This document shows, one piece after another, positions 43,667 through 52,602 of a DNA stretch of 64,000 nt (the first letter of the stretch is position 1; every line of letters starts with the position of its first letter). Made by a program: the position numbers and the translations under genes. Source of the stretch: Lujinxingia vulgaris. Lineage in GTDB: Bacteria; Myxococcota_A; Bradymonadia; Bradymonadales; Bradymonadaceae. The stretch is from NCBI RefSeq assembly GCF_007997005.1, contig NZ_VOSL01000148.1, positions 1 to 64,000 on the forward strand, in the 5' to 3' direction. Below the pieces are notes generated by a model. That model ran no database searches and was not told the DNA's origin. It worked only from the letters and a program-made list of their open reading frames with translations.

Positions 43667-44937
43667 CCCACGACCTCCCCCAGGCCCACACCCGCCGCCA
43701 GAGTCGTAAGCGGCACCACCCCGGGCATCGCCTCTTCAGGGAATCCCATCCGCGTGAGCGCCGCGCGCATCAGATGCCCCACCAGCGTCTGGTAGGTCAG
43801 ACCGGCCGCCGAGGCGATCAGACACACGTCGCTGTAGTCGGGCGTAAGACCCGGCAGCGGGTTGACCTCCAGAAAATGAATCGTGCCGTCGTCGGCCAGA
43901 CGAAAGTCCACCCGCGCCAGGTCGCGAAGCTCCAGCGCGGCAAACACCTCGCGGGCGCGGCGCGCCAGGCGCTCGGCCAGCTCCCGGTCAATCGGCGCCG
44001 GGCAGAGGTAGCGCGCACCGGCCACGATCTCCTGCTTGATCTCGTAGCTGTAGACCGGAAACTCGCCAGCGGCCTCATTAAAGGCCACCTCCAGCACCGG
44101 CAGCACACAGGGCTCCGCTCCGTTGCCGATCACCGCCACCGTGAACTCTCGCCCGCTGATATACGCCTCGACCAACGCGGGCTGGTTGTAGCGCTCGCGC
44201 AGATGGCGCACCCGCGCGCGCAGCGCCTCTTCATCATGCACCACCGCGCCCTCGCCAATGCCTTTGCTCGAGCCCTCACAGGCCGGCTTGACGATCAGCG
44301 GAAAGCTCAGCGCCGGGTTCAGCGGCTCATCAGCCGCCCGAAACACCTGAAACGCCGGCGTATCAAGGCCCGCCGAAGCCACCAGCCGCTTGGCCAGCAC
44401 CTTGTCGAGCGTCAGCGCGATCGAGACCGAGTCGCTGCCCACAAAGGGAATCCCACGGTACTCCAGCATCGCCGGCACCTGGCTCTCGCGGCTGCGCCCG
44501 TGCCAGCCCTCGGCGATGTTGAAGACAAGGTCGGGCGCCACCTCATCAAGGCGAGCTGGGAGGTCGGGGCCGGCCTCAATAGGCACGACCTCATAGCCCC
44601 AGCCCTGCAGGGCCTCCACGATCGCCGAGATGGTGCGCGGCGAGTCGAACTCGGCCTCCTGGTCCCCGGCGATGCCGCGTTTGACGTTGTAGGTAAAGGC
44701 CACGCGCAGCGCCCGAGAGCTGCGCGGCGTCACCTCGCGCGACGCGCTCAAAACGCGCTGCAGCGTGCTGGCGTCGCCCTCAATCACCACCACCTCGGCG
44801 TCCCCCTTCGATTCAATCCCTTGCGGCCCCGAGGAGGCATGCTCCGGCGTTGCACCGTCGCGAATCTCCACCTCAAAGCCCTGCTCCTTAAGCACCTGAG
44901 GCACCTGCGGAGCGCGTCGTCCCGTGATCAAAATCAT
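43663..44937 (-). CDS. D-alanine:D-alanine ligase-like ATP-grasp enzyme with extra N-terminal domain
   Basis: This 424-residue ATP-grasp protein starts at ATG 44937, with AGGGGAG upstream. Residues from about 105 on match D-Ala-D-Ala ligase family enzymes: PDLVFNIAEGWHGRSRESQVPAMLEYRGIPFVGSDSVSIALTLDKVLAKRL-like, IVKPACEGSSKGIGEGA, and the metal-binding ARVDFRLADDGTIHFLEVNPLPGLTP. The first 100 residues form an additional domain not found in Ddl. As its partner gene encodes a DmpA-type peptidase, it might make a non-standard dipeptide or peptide and not the cell-wall D-Ala-D-Ala. Substrate unknown. Confidence 0.82.
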   Translation of the reverse strand: MILITGRRAPQVPQVLKEQGFEVEIRDGATPEHASSGPQGIESKGDAEVVVIEGDASTLQRVLSASREVTPRSSRALRVAFTYNVKRGIAGDQEAEFDSPRTISAIVEALQGWGYEVVPIEAGPDLPARLDEVAPDLVFNIAEGWHGRSRESQVPAMLEYRGIPFVGSDSVSIALTLDKVLAKRLVASAGLDTPAFQVFRAADEPLNPALSFPLIVKPACEGSSKGIGEGAVVHDEEALRARVRHLRERYNQPALVEAYISGREFTVAVIGNGAEPCVLPVLEVAFNEAAGEFPVYSYEIKQEIVAGARYLCPAPIDRELAERLARRAREVFAALELRDLARVDFRLADDGTIHFLEVNPLPGLTPDYSDVCLIASAAGLTYQTLVGHLMRAALTRMGFPEEAMPGVVPLTTLAAGVGLGEVVG

Positions 44938-45152
44938 GCGTGTCTCCCCTGCGGCCAGACCGTTGAATGCCCGCGACACAAGACTGCTTCGCGTGGCGCG
45001 ATCTTGCGCTCGCCAGGGGCGCGGTCAATCCCCCACCCCGCATTTTTCGCGCGGGATGCGGTGATTAAATTTCCCTTTAGGGTCAATACGTTAGAGCCCG
45101 TCGGCCGATGCGCCAGCGGACCGCCCGCAAAACTTTTTTGAAGGGGGAGACC

Positions 45153-46367
45153 ATGCCACGTCACGCTCCGTTCGTGATCGCCGCACACTGCTGCGCGCTG
45201 CTTCTGGCCAGCGGCACGATGAGCTGCGCCAGCGCCCCCACCGAGCCCGAGGAGGTGCGCTGCGAGGAGTGCATTCAGCCCCCGCTGCGCCGCGCGGAGC
45301 TGCTGGTGCACCTGGCCGCCGAGCAGGCCACCATCGCCCAGCGCATGCGCTACGAAGGCACCATGCCGCCTCCCATCCGCGAGATCGCCCACGGTCCCCG
45401 GCCCGAACATCCCTGGCGAGCGCCGGAGGTGATCGGCACCGCTCAGACCACCTACGAGGGGCGGCTGGGCTGGCATACGGTCTCCGTCGATCCGGTAGTG
45501 ACCGAGGGCACCGCGCAGCGTTCGCTAAGGGGGCGAGATACCCACGCCGCCCACTGCTTTTTTGCCGAGCGTCCCAACGCCCACACCCCCATCTTCGCCC
45601 TCTTCGCCAGCCACGACGCGCGCCGCGGGGACCGCCTCTACGTCGGCCGCCACGACATGGAGCTGGCCCGCGTCGAGATCGCCCTTGAAGAGCGCGCCCC
45701 CATTCGCATCCTGCGCACCGAGCAGCTCTGCGCCTTTCGCCCCGACAACAACTTGAGCGGCGCGATGATCGTCAGCTACACCCGCCAGGACTTGAGCCCC
45801 CCGCATAACGGCCCCTTCTACGGCGTGGTGCTGGTGAGCCTGAGCGATGTGCGCCACACCACTGGCGAGACCACCACCGTGGAGGTTGAGAGCGCCGGCG
45901 GCCGCTTCGGCCAGGCCGCCGAGCTGCGCGAGGTGGCCATCGAGCGCTATGAGGCCCCCACCGCACGCCTTCTTGGACCCTTCAACGATGCGGTCGAGGC
46001 GATGGCTGCCGCAGAAGAGCACATCCCCGCCGGCCGCTTCCGCCTGCGCCCCGAGCACACCTTCGTGCGCATGCCGCCTCAGAGCTACCTCGACGGCACA
46101 AGCCCGGAGTTCTGCCCGGTGCGCGCCAACTGCGAGAGCGACGAGGCGCCGGAGAACACCGTGACCGCCGAAGAGTCGAATGGCGAGGCCAGCGAGGAGG
46201 CCGCAATCGCGCCGGCGTCAACGACCTCCGGCGACGACGCTGACGAGGGTGACGACGCCGACAAAGCGACCGACGACGCCGACGAAACGCCGGCCAAAAC
46301 AACGCCGGCGCCGCGGGTCGCCCCCGACACCCCGGCGCCCAGCTCCTCCTTCCCCACCCGTCGCTGA
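45153..46367 (+). CDS. Exported protein with acidic repeat tail, unknown function
   Basis: This 404-residue protein starts at ATG 45153 after GAAGGGGGAG. Its signal is hydrophobic and ends near SGTMSC; the lipobox is not canonical (Thr-Met-Ser before C25), so lipidation is unsure. The mature core (residues 40-330) has CEECIQPP, paired cysteines and mixed strands. The tail from about 335 is an Asp/Glu/Ala/Thr-rich low-complexity stretch. No family is recognised. gluQ follows 102 bases later on the same strand. Confidence 0.65.
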   Translation: MPRHAPFVIAAHCCALLLASGTMSCASAPTEPEEVRCEECIQPPLRRAELLVHLAAEQATIAQRMRYEGTMPPPIREIAHGPRPEHPWRAPEVIGTAQTTYEGRLGWHTVSVDPVVTEGTAQRSLRGRDTHAAHCFFAERPNAHTPIFALFASHDARRGDRLYVGRHDMELARVEIALEERAPIRILRTEQLCAFRPDNNLSGAMIVSYTRQDLSPPHNGPFYGVVLVSLSDVRHTTGETTTVEVESAGGRFGQAAELREVAIERYEAPTARLLGPFNDAVEAMAAAEEHIPAGRFRLRPEHTFVRMPPQSYLDGTSPEFCPVRANCESDEAPENTVTAEESNGEASEEAAIAPASTTSGDDADEGDDADKATDDADETPAKTTPAPRVAPDTPAPSSSFPTRR

Positions 46368-46469
46368 GCGTTGAGGCACATCGGGCACGATGGGCAGGTG
46401 GGCAAGGCGGCGAATGCGCTTATACTACGCGCCCACGCTGCTCCGCCCCTTTAGCCCCACACGCTGACT

Positions 46470-47471
46470 ATGACGTTGCCCGATCTCGATCCTCTCTTTG
46501 AGCGCGCCGCTGACCTTCGCCGCCAGGGCCCCGCCGGGCGCTACGCCCCCAGCCCCACCGGCGATCTGCACATGGGCAACCTGCGCACCGCGCTGGTCGC
46601 CTGGCTTCAGGCCCGCCAGGCCGGCGCGCGTTTTGTGATGCGCATGGAAGATCTCGACCAGCCCCGGGTGCGCGAGGGCAGCGCCGAGAAGATCCTCCAC
46701 GATCTGCGCTGGCTCGGCCTCGACTGGGACGAGGGCCCCGATCTCGGTGGCCCGGCCGCCCCTTATGATCAGTCAGAGCGCGTGGGGCTCTACCAGGCCG
46801 CGCTCCTGCGACTTCAGGCCCAGGGCCTGGTCTACCCCTGCTACTGCTCGCGCAAAGACATCGCCGAGGCCGCCAGCGCCCCTCACGGCCCCGGCGGCAT
46901 CATCTACCCGGGCACCTGCCGCCATTTGAGCGCCTCGGAGCGCGAAGTTCGTCAGCAGGAGCGCCCCGACCGCCCCCCGGCCTGGCGTTTTGTGGCCGGG
47001 GAGCGCGAGGTGCTTTTTGAAGACCTCATCTGCGGGTCGCAGCGCCAGCACCTGGCCCGCGACGTCGGCGACTTCGTGCTGCGTCGGGCCGACGACATCT
47101 TCGCCTACCAGCTCGCCGTCGTCCTCGACGACGCGCTGATGGGCATCACCGATGTGGTACGCGGCGACGACCTGCTCGACTCCACCGCGCGCCAGATCGC
47201 GCTCTTTGAAGCCTTTGATCAGCCGCCGCCCCGCTTCTGGCATGTGCCCCTGATGCGCGATGAGGCTGGTGAGCGCCTCTCCAAACGCGACGGCTCCGAC
47301 GCGCTCGATGTGCTGCGCGAGCGAGGTCTCGACGCCCCGGCGGTGATTGGCCTGCTGGCGCACAGCCTGGGCTGGGTACCGCAGGGCGCGCGCCTCTCAG
47401 CCACCGAACTTCTCGAAGAGCTCCCCGCCGACGCCCTCCGCGCGCTCCGCGACCACCCCGAGCGCCACTGA
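46470..47471 (+). CDS. gluQ: Glutamyl-queuosine tRNA(Asp) synthetase
   Basis: GluQRS (YadB) attaches glutamate to the queuosine base of tRNA(Asp). The 333-residue protein is a class I catalytic core only, lacking the anticodon-binding domain of GltX. The HIGH-like motif is in SPTGDLHMGN, zinc-site cysteines are in YPCYCSRKD and GTCRH, and the KMSKS-like loop is RLSKRDGS. DDALMGITDVVRGDDLLDSTARQIALFEAF is highly typical. It begins at ATG 46470. A complete queuosine path is not visible in this window. Confidence 0.93.
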   Translation: MTLPDLDPLFERAADLRRQGPAGRYAPSPTGDLHMGNLRTALVAWLQARQAGARFVMRMEDLDQPRVREGSAEKILHDLRWLGLDWDEGPDLGGPAAPYDQSERVGLYQAALLRLQAQGLVYPCYCSRKDIAEAASAPHGPGGIIYPGTCRHLSASEREVRQQERPDRPPAWRFVAGEREVLFEDLICGSQRQHLARDVGDFVLRRADDIFAYQLAVVLDDALMGITDVVRGDDLLDSTARQIALFEAFDQPPPRFWHVPLMRDEAGERLSKRDGSDALDVLRERGLDAPAVIGLLAHSLGWVPQGARLSATELLEELPADALRALRDHPERH

Positions 47472-47597
47472 AGCCTCTCTGCTTACCTGGCCTCCCCAAT
47501 CCGAGCGCCTGCAACCTGCGGTTGTGCCCGGCGCCGCGGCGATTAGATTGGCCCCCGCCAACGACTTTGATGACCCATGCTTCCCACCGAGGTGTCC

Positions 47598-48953
47598 ATG
47601 CGCGCGATCAACCCCACCACCGAAGAGCTCATCGCGGAGTTCCCCGAGCACACCAACGACGAGGTCGTCGAGCGCCTCAACGCCGCGCGCGAGGGCTTTG
47701 AGCGCTGGCGCCACACCCCGATCGTCGAGCGCGCGCGCCACTTCCGCCTGCTGGCAGACGAGCTGCGCCGCGGCATCACCCACTTAAGCCGCCGCATGAC
47801 CGACGAGATGGGCAAGCCCATCGCCCAGGCTCGCTCCGAGGTGGAAAAATGCGCCTGGGCCTGCGAGTACTTCGCCGATCACGCCGGCAGCCTCCTCGAA
47901 GCTCGCCACATCGAGACCGAGGCCTCCGACTCTTACGTCACCTACGAACCTCTCGGGGTGGTGCTGGCGATCATGCCCTGGAACTTCCCGCTGTGGCAGG
48001 TCTTCCGCTTCGCCGCACCGGCGATGATGGCCGGCAACGTCGCCCTGCTCAAACACGCGTCGAGCACCCCGGGCTGTGCCCGCGACATCGTCGAGCTCTT
48101 CGACGCCGCCGGCTTCCCGCCGGGCACCTTCCAGCATCTCTTTATCAACAACCGCAAAACCGAGGAGCTCATCCGCCACAGCGACGTGGCCGCGCTGACC
48201 CTGACCGGCTCCACCCGCGCCGGCCGCGCTGTGGCCTCGGTGGCCGGCGAATCGCTCAAAAAATGCGTCCTGGAGCTCGGCGGCTCCGATCCCTTCGTGG
48301 TGCTGGCGGACTGCGACCTCGACCACACCGTCGAAAAAGCCGTCCAGGGACGCTTTCAGAACAACGGGCAGAGCTGCATCGCCGCCAAACGCTTCATCGT
48401 CGAAGAGGCCGTCTACGACGAGTTCGTCGCGCGTTTCAAAAGCGCCATCGAAGCGCTCAAGGTCGGCGACCCGCACGACGAAGACATCGACGTGGGCCCC
48501 ATGGCCCGAAAAGATCTTCGCGACGAGCTGCATAAGCAGGTCAAACGCAGCCTGCGCCAGGGCGCGCGCTGCCTGGTCGGCGGGGAGCCTCTCGACCGCC
48601 CGGGTTACTTCTACGCCCCCACGCTGCTTGTCGATGTCACCCCCGAGATGCCCGCCTTTGCCGAAGAGACCTTCGGTCCGGTCGCCGCGGTGGTGCGCGC
48701 CCGCGACACCGACGAGGCCATTGAGCTTGCCAACACCAGCGACTTCGGCCTGGGCGCCAGCCTCTGGACCAGCCGCAGCCGCGGCCACACCCTGGTGGGT
48801 CGCCTGCGCGCCGGCTTTGTCGCCGTCAACGAGATCGTCAAAAGCGACCCGCGCCTGCCCTTCGGCGGCATTAAAGACTCCGGCTTTGGCCGCGAGCTCG
48901 CCGCAGAAGGCATCCACGAGTTCACCAACATCAAGACCATCTACGTGGCCTGA
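47598..48953 (+). CDS. NAD(P)-dependent aldehyde dehydrogenase, succinate-semialdehyde dehydrogenase-like
   Basis: This 451-residue enzyme belongs to the short SSADH-type aldehyde dehydrogenases. The start INPTTEELI, the coenzyme segment LGVVLAIMPWNFPLWQVFRFAAPAMMAGN-like, LTGSTRAGRAVA, catalytic glutamate in LELGGSDPFVVL and catalytic cysteine in NNGQSCIAAKRFIV are all seen. ATG 47598 follows GAGGTG. It oxidises an aliphatic semialdehyde, most likely succinate semialdehyde in the GABA path, but no GABA transaminase is adjacent. It ends 42 bases before the convergent RlaP-type gene. Confidence 0.92.
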   Translation: MRAINPTTEELIAEFPEHTNDEVVERLNAAREGFERWRHTPIVERARHFRLLADELRRGITHLSRRMTDEMGKPIAQARSEVEKCAWACEYFADHAGSLLEARHIETEASDSYVTYEPLGVVLAIMPWNFPLWQVFRFAAPAMMAGNVALLKHASSTPGCARDIVELFDAAGFPPGTFQHLFINNRKTEELIRHSDVAALTLTGSTRAGRAVASVAGESLKKCVLELGGSDPFVVLADCDLDHTVEKAVQGRFQNNGQSCIAAKRFIVEEAVYDEFVARFKSAIEALKVGDPHDEDIDVGPMARKDLRDELHKQVKRSLRQGARCLVGGEPLDRPGYFYAPTLLVDVTPEMPAFAEETFGPVAAVVRARDTDEAIELANTSDFGLGASLWTSRSRGHTLVGRLRAGFVAVNEIVKSDPRLPFGGIKDSGFGRELAAEGIHEFTNIKTIYVA

Positions 48954-48995
48954 CGCCCCCCCGAAGTTGTCAGACATGTGACCGGGCCAATCGCC

Positions 48996-49760
48996 TCAGC
49001 CGGCCTGCCCGTGCTCCAGACGCATCCGCACCAGCAGATCGTGGAGCTCGGGCTTGCCGCGCGGCTCCTCGGGAAGATCGCTGTGAAAACGCGCGTCGTC
49101 GAGCCGTCGCATCAACCGGCGAAACTCCCCCTCATAAAAACTCATATCGGCGTCTTCCATCAGCGTCTCTTCGGAGCCGTGAAGTTTCAACGCGATCAGA
49201 TCCCCCAGATAAGGCAGCCGGTAGCGGTGGTTAAGGCGCATGATGTTGGCCTCCACCTCGCCCGTCTCCATCAGGTTGAGCCCGGTCAGCAGCGTGCGAA
49301 ACACGTAGAGCAGCGGCTTGAGCTTGCGCTGCTTCTCAAACACCGACCAGATCTTCTGGGCAAACCCGCGGTAGGCATGACCGTGGTTGCTGGTCAGACA
49401 CTCCCCGGCGATCTCGCGCAGCTCATCAAAATACGCCGTGCGATGATGGATCAGCGGCGAGTAGATCTGCTCGAGTACGTTGGTATTTCGCTTGAGCAGG
49501 AGCGTGAAGTACTTGTGAACATCGTGCGAGACAAAATCGATCTTCTCCCCGTCCACCGTCTCCATCAGCTCCAGCGTCTCGCGCTCGTTGTAGAGGCCGA
49601 CCACATTCTCCAGCGGAAGAATATGCGCCCCGCGGATGTCATGATCGGAGTCAAACGAGGGAAAGCCGTAAAGATGGCTCCCCACCACGCTCGAAAAGAG
49701 CATCGGGTAGGGCTGCCGAGCGAGGACTTTTTTGACGATCTGATCTTGCGCCACCTGCAT
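48996..49760 (-). CDS. RlaP-family nucleotidyltransferase (PF10127 type)
   Basis: This 254-residue protein has the polymerase-beta-like nucleotidyltransferase signature of RlaP: SSVVGSHLYGFPSFDSDHDIRGAHILP, with G27-S28 and the metal ligands D39 and D41. It continues DFVSHDVHKYFTLLLKRNTNVLEQIYSPL and later EDADMSFYEGEFRRLMRRLDDA, both common to the family. RlaP proteins occur in RNA-repair gene sets with RtcB or Hen1, or alone (YcgL of Bacillus). None of those partners is in this window. ATG 49760 has AGGAG upstream. Its nucleotide and acceptor are unknown. Confidence 0.8.
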   Translation of the reverse strand: MQVAQDQIVKKVLARQPYPMLFSSVVGSHLYGFPSFDSDHDIRGAHILPLENVVGLYNERETLELMETVDGEKIDFVSHDVHKYFTLLLKRNTNVLEQIYSPLIHHRTAYFDELREIAGECLTSNHGHAYRGFAQKIWSVFEKQRKLKPLLYVFRTLLTGLNLMETGEVEANIMRLNHRYRLPYLGDLIALKLHGSEETLMEDADMSFYEGEFRRLMRRLDDARFHSDLPEEPRGKPELHDLLVRMRLEHGQAG

Positions 49761-49954
49761 ATCCAGCGCTCCTGGGCATACGTGAAAGGTCTGAGCCGGG
49801 CTCGTCATCTGCCGGCCTATCGTCGCACAGAACGCCCGCCTCAAACAATCGCATTCCTTGCCAGACGCTCCGCCGTAACGAAGTCACACAATGCGGTGTG
49901 AAACGCGCATCGCCCGCACCGCACGTCCCGAAGTTGCCGTAGATTGAGGCCCCC

Positions 49955-51124
49955 ATGAGCTCCCTTCGCATTGAGATCCGCGCCGGCGTCAGCGACCTTA
50001 ACGCCCCGGCGTGGGACGCGATCGCCAGCATCACCAACCCCTTTTTAAGCCACGGGTTTTTGAGCACCCTGGAGCGCTCCGGCTGCCTCGATGAGGCCAG
50101 CGGCTGGGTCCCCCAGATCCTGTGCGCCTTCGATGACGACGACACCCTCCTCGGCGCGGTTCCCCTCTACCTGAAGTTTCACTCCCGCGGGGAGTTCGTC
50201 TTCGACTGGAGCTGGGCCGAGGCCGCCCACCGCGTGGGCATCCCCTACTACCCCAAGGCCGTGGCCGCGGTGCCTTTTAGCCCGGTCAGCGGCGCGCGCG
50301 TGCTCGTCGACCCCGATCGCCCCGACGCCGACGCGATCGCCCGCGCGCTGATTCAGGCTTCCATTCGGCTGGCCGATGACGCCGGCCTCTCATCGCTGCA
50401 CTTTAACTTCATTCGCCCCGAGGATCGCCCCCTCTTCGACGATCTCGACCTGCCGATCCGCGCGGGCATGCAGTACCACTGGCAGAACCGCTCCCCGCTC
50501 ACAGACGCTCCGTTTGAAGACTTTGACGACTTCCTCAAAGCCTTTCGCAGCAAACGCCGCGCCTCGATCCGCCGCGAGCGCCGCGATCTCTCACGCGAGA
50601 GCGTCAACGCCCGCATCCTCCAGGGCGACGCGCTCACCGAGGAGGTGATGCGGCGGATGTTCCGCTACTACGCCCGCACCGTCGACGCGCACGTTTACGG
50701 CCAGCGCTACCTCAACGAGCGCTTCTTTATCGAGATCGCCCACAGCCTGCGCGAGAACCTCCACCTGGTGATGCTCGAGCAAGACGGCGCCCCCTTCGGG
50801 GGCACCTTTAACCTGGCGGACACCACCCATCTTTTTGGCCGCTACTGGGGCTGCGAACGCGAGGTGCGTTTTGCCCATTTTGAGGCCTGCATCTACGCCC
50901 CCATCGAGTGGGCGATCGACCACGGCATCGAGGTCTTTGAGCCCGGCGCCGGCGGCGACCACAAGTACGAGCGCGGCTTTACCCCCTCGCCCACCTACAG
51001 CGCGCATTATATCGCCGATGAACGCCTGCGTGAGGCGGTGCGCGACTTCGTCGGCCGCGAACATCAGGCCGTCGACGCCCACATCGACGAGCTGCGCGAG
51101 ATGGGCCCGCTCAAAGACGGTTGA
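49955..51124 (+). CDS. FemAB/GNAT-like acyltransferase (PF04339 type)
   Basis: This 389-residue protein matches the family named peptidogalycan biosynthesis/recognition or DUF482, a double GNAT-like fold related to FemAB aminoacyltransferases. Recognisable are WDAIASITNPFLSHGFLSTLERSGC near the start, HSRGEFVFDWSWAEAAHRVGIPYYPKAVAAVPFSPVSGARVLV-type sequence, LHFNFIRPEDRPLF and ACIYAPIEWAIDHGIEVFEPGAGGDHKYERGF. The reaction is unknown. It is divergent from the RlaP gene. The ATG follows GAGG by five bases. Confidence 0.87.
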   Translation: MSSLRIEIRAGVSDLNAPAWDAIASITNPFLSHGFLSTLERSGCLDEASGWVPQILCAFDDDDTLLGAVPLYLKFHSRGEFVFDWSWAEAAHRVGIPYYPKAVAAVPFSPVSGARVLVDPDRPDADAIARALIQASIRLADDAGLSSLHFNFIRPEDRPLFDDLDLPIRAGMQYHWQNRSPLTDAPFEDFDDFLKAFRSKRRASIRRERRDLSRESVNARILQGDALTEEVMRRMFRYYARTVDAHVYGQRYLNERFFIEIAHSLRENLHLVMLEQDGAPFGGTFNLADTTHLFGRYWGCEREVRFAHFEACIYAPIEWAIDHGIEVFEPGAGGDHKYERGFTPSPTYSAHYIADERLREAVRDFVGREHQAVDAHIDELREMGPLKDG

Positions 51125-51262
51125 GTGACAGAGCCCCACCCGGGCAGCGCCAACGCGCGTCTTGTTTCAGCTCCTCCACTTCGACTAGCCTGTGCGTTCG
51201 GGTTCGGAACTCACACTGACCATGGGGCGTCGACACGCCACCATGTTTTCCACGGCTTCGCT

Positions 51263-52333
51263 ATGTCGATCGTTGACGCTCTCCGTAAGGCTTCGCTGCC
51301 GCTGACGCTCTTGCTGCTCTCGACGCTGCCCCTGAGCGCCTGCACCTCCGACTCCGCGGTGAGCTGCACCGACGACACGGACTGCTTCACTGGCGAGGCG
51401 TGCAACGCGGGCATCTGCGTTCCTCTCGACGAGGAGCCCGGTCAGGACGCCGACCAAAACGATGTCGACGCCAGCGCGGACACCGGCACCGACGCCAGCG
51501 ATGCAGACACCTCCGAGGACGCTGGCGATGATGCCGACGCGAACGACGACACGTCCGACACCGACATCGACGCTGACCCCATCGATCCACCCCAACTTCC
51601 CGACGATCCGCTGGGGCGAGATGATTGCACGCAGCGCAACCTCTGCAACGGCTGCGATCCTCTCAACATCCCCGGCACCCCGGGCGACTACGATCCCGAC
51701 ACCGAGCAAAGCATGGTCTGCACCGACTTCAACGAGGTCGACTGGCTGGCCCACACGCCCAACGCTCTGGAGCTGCGCCTGGGTTGGCGACATCCCGAGT
51801 TGGCCGACAACCCGATGGGCGCGCGCGCCGCGCTGATCCTCTGCCGCGACGACGCCACCGGATTTGGCGACGCGGAGCGCTGCATCTTTACGCGCCTGGG
51901 CGCTCCGCTCAACGAAAGTGCCTTTGAGCCGGTCCATGTCGACATCGACCGCTCCGCCCCCCTCGATCACCAGCTTAACCTGCGCTTCCCCCCCTCCGAG
52001 CGCCTCCACGTGGGCGTGGCCTTTGTGGAGAGCCGCGACAACCTGCGCGCGCTGCGCGCGGAGATCTCCGCCGACGTCTACGTCCACTCCGAGAATCAGA
52101 CGCCGGTCTTCTACCCCCGCTTCTATGAGCACGGCTGGCTGGGGCGCCCCGGCGACATCTGGTACGCCGGCGTCATCGACTGGAGCCAGGCGCTGCCCAA
52201 CGCCAAATACACCCCGCGCGGCGCGACCTACGACCTCGATCGCCGCTGCCGCACCAGCGTGCACCAGCGCTGCGGCTCCTCCGATCGCTTCTTCAGCGCG
52301 AACTCACTCAACGTCTGGAACTTCGAGCCCTGA
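51263..52333 (+). CDS. Lipoprotein with Cys module and acidic Asp/Ala tether
   Basis: This 356-residue lipoprotein starts at ATG 51263 with lipobox LSAC (C27). It carries the module CTDDTDCFTGEACNAGIC, like that of the Cys-rich lipoprotein at 17648, then about 60 acidic residues (QDADQNDVDASADTGTDASD-type). The globular part (residues 120-356) contains CTQRNLCNGCDPL and beta segments ending in SLNVWNFEP. No enzyme motif is seen. It should be a stalked surface protein. The start at 51125 is rejected because only 51263 gives a signal peptide. Confidence 0.75.
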   Translation: MSIVDALRKASLPLTLLLLSTLPLSACTSDSAVSCTDDTDCFTGEACNAGICVPLDEEPGQDADQNDVDASADTGTDASDADTSEDAGDDADANDDTSDTDIDADPIDPPQLPDDPLGRDDCTQRNLCNGCDPLNIPGTPGDYDPDTEQSMVCTDFNEVDWLAHTPNALELRLGWRHPELADNPMGARAALILCRDDATGFGDAERCIFTRLGAPLNESAFEPVHVDIDRSAPLDHQLNLRFPPSERLHVGVAFVESRDNLRALRAEISADVYVHSENQTPVFYPRFYEHGWLGRPGDIWYAGVIDWSQALPNAKYTPRGATYDLDRRCRTSVHQRCGSSDRFFSANSLNVWNFEP

Positions 52334-52602
52334 CGCCCCCCCGGACGCATGAACGCGCTCGAACGTGCACACCGTCCCGCCACCCGCCCACGGCTTCGAC
52401 GGGATGGAAGCGTAGCGCATCGCGCCCTGAGCGCGCCGGATGGAATTGTCACACAACTTCGACCCTTCCCTCTTTGGACCACAGCGCCGAATCCTCTATT
52501 CTTAACGCACTCGGTCAACTTTCCTTTTTTACTCCGGGGACGGTCCTGAGCGCCGCTCCCGCTCTGGCTTTCGCCGGAGATTTTCACGTGTTTTGGAGTC
52601 GT

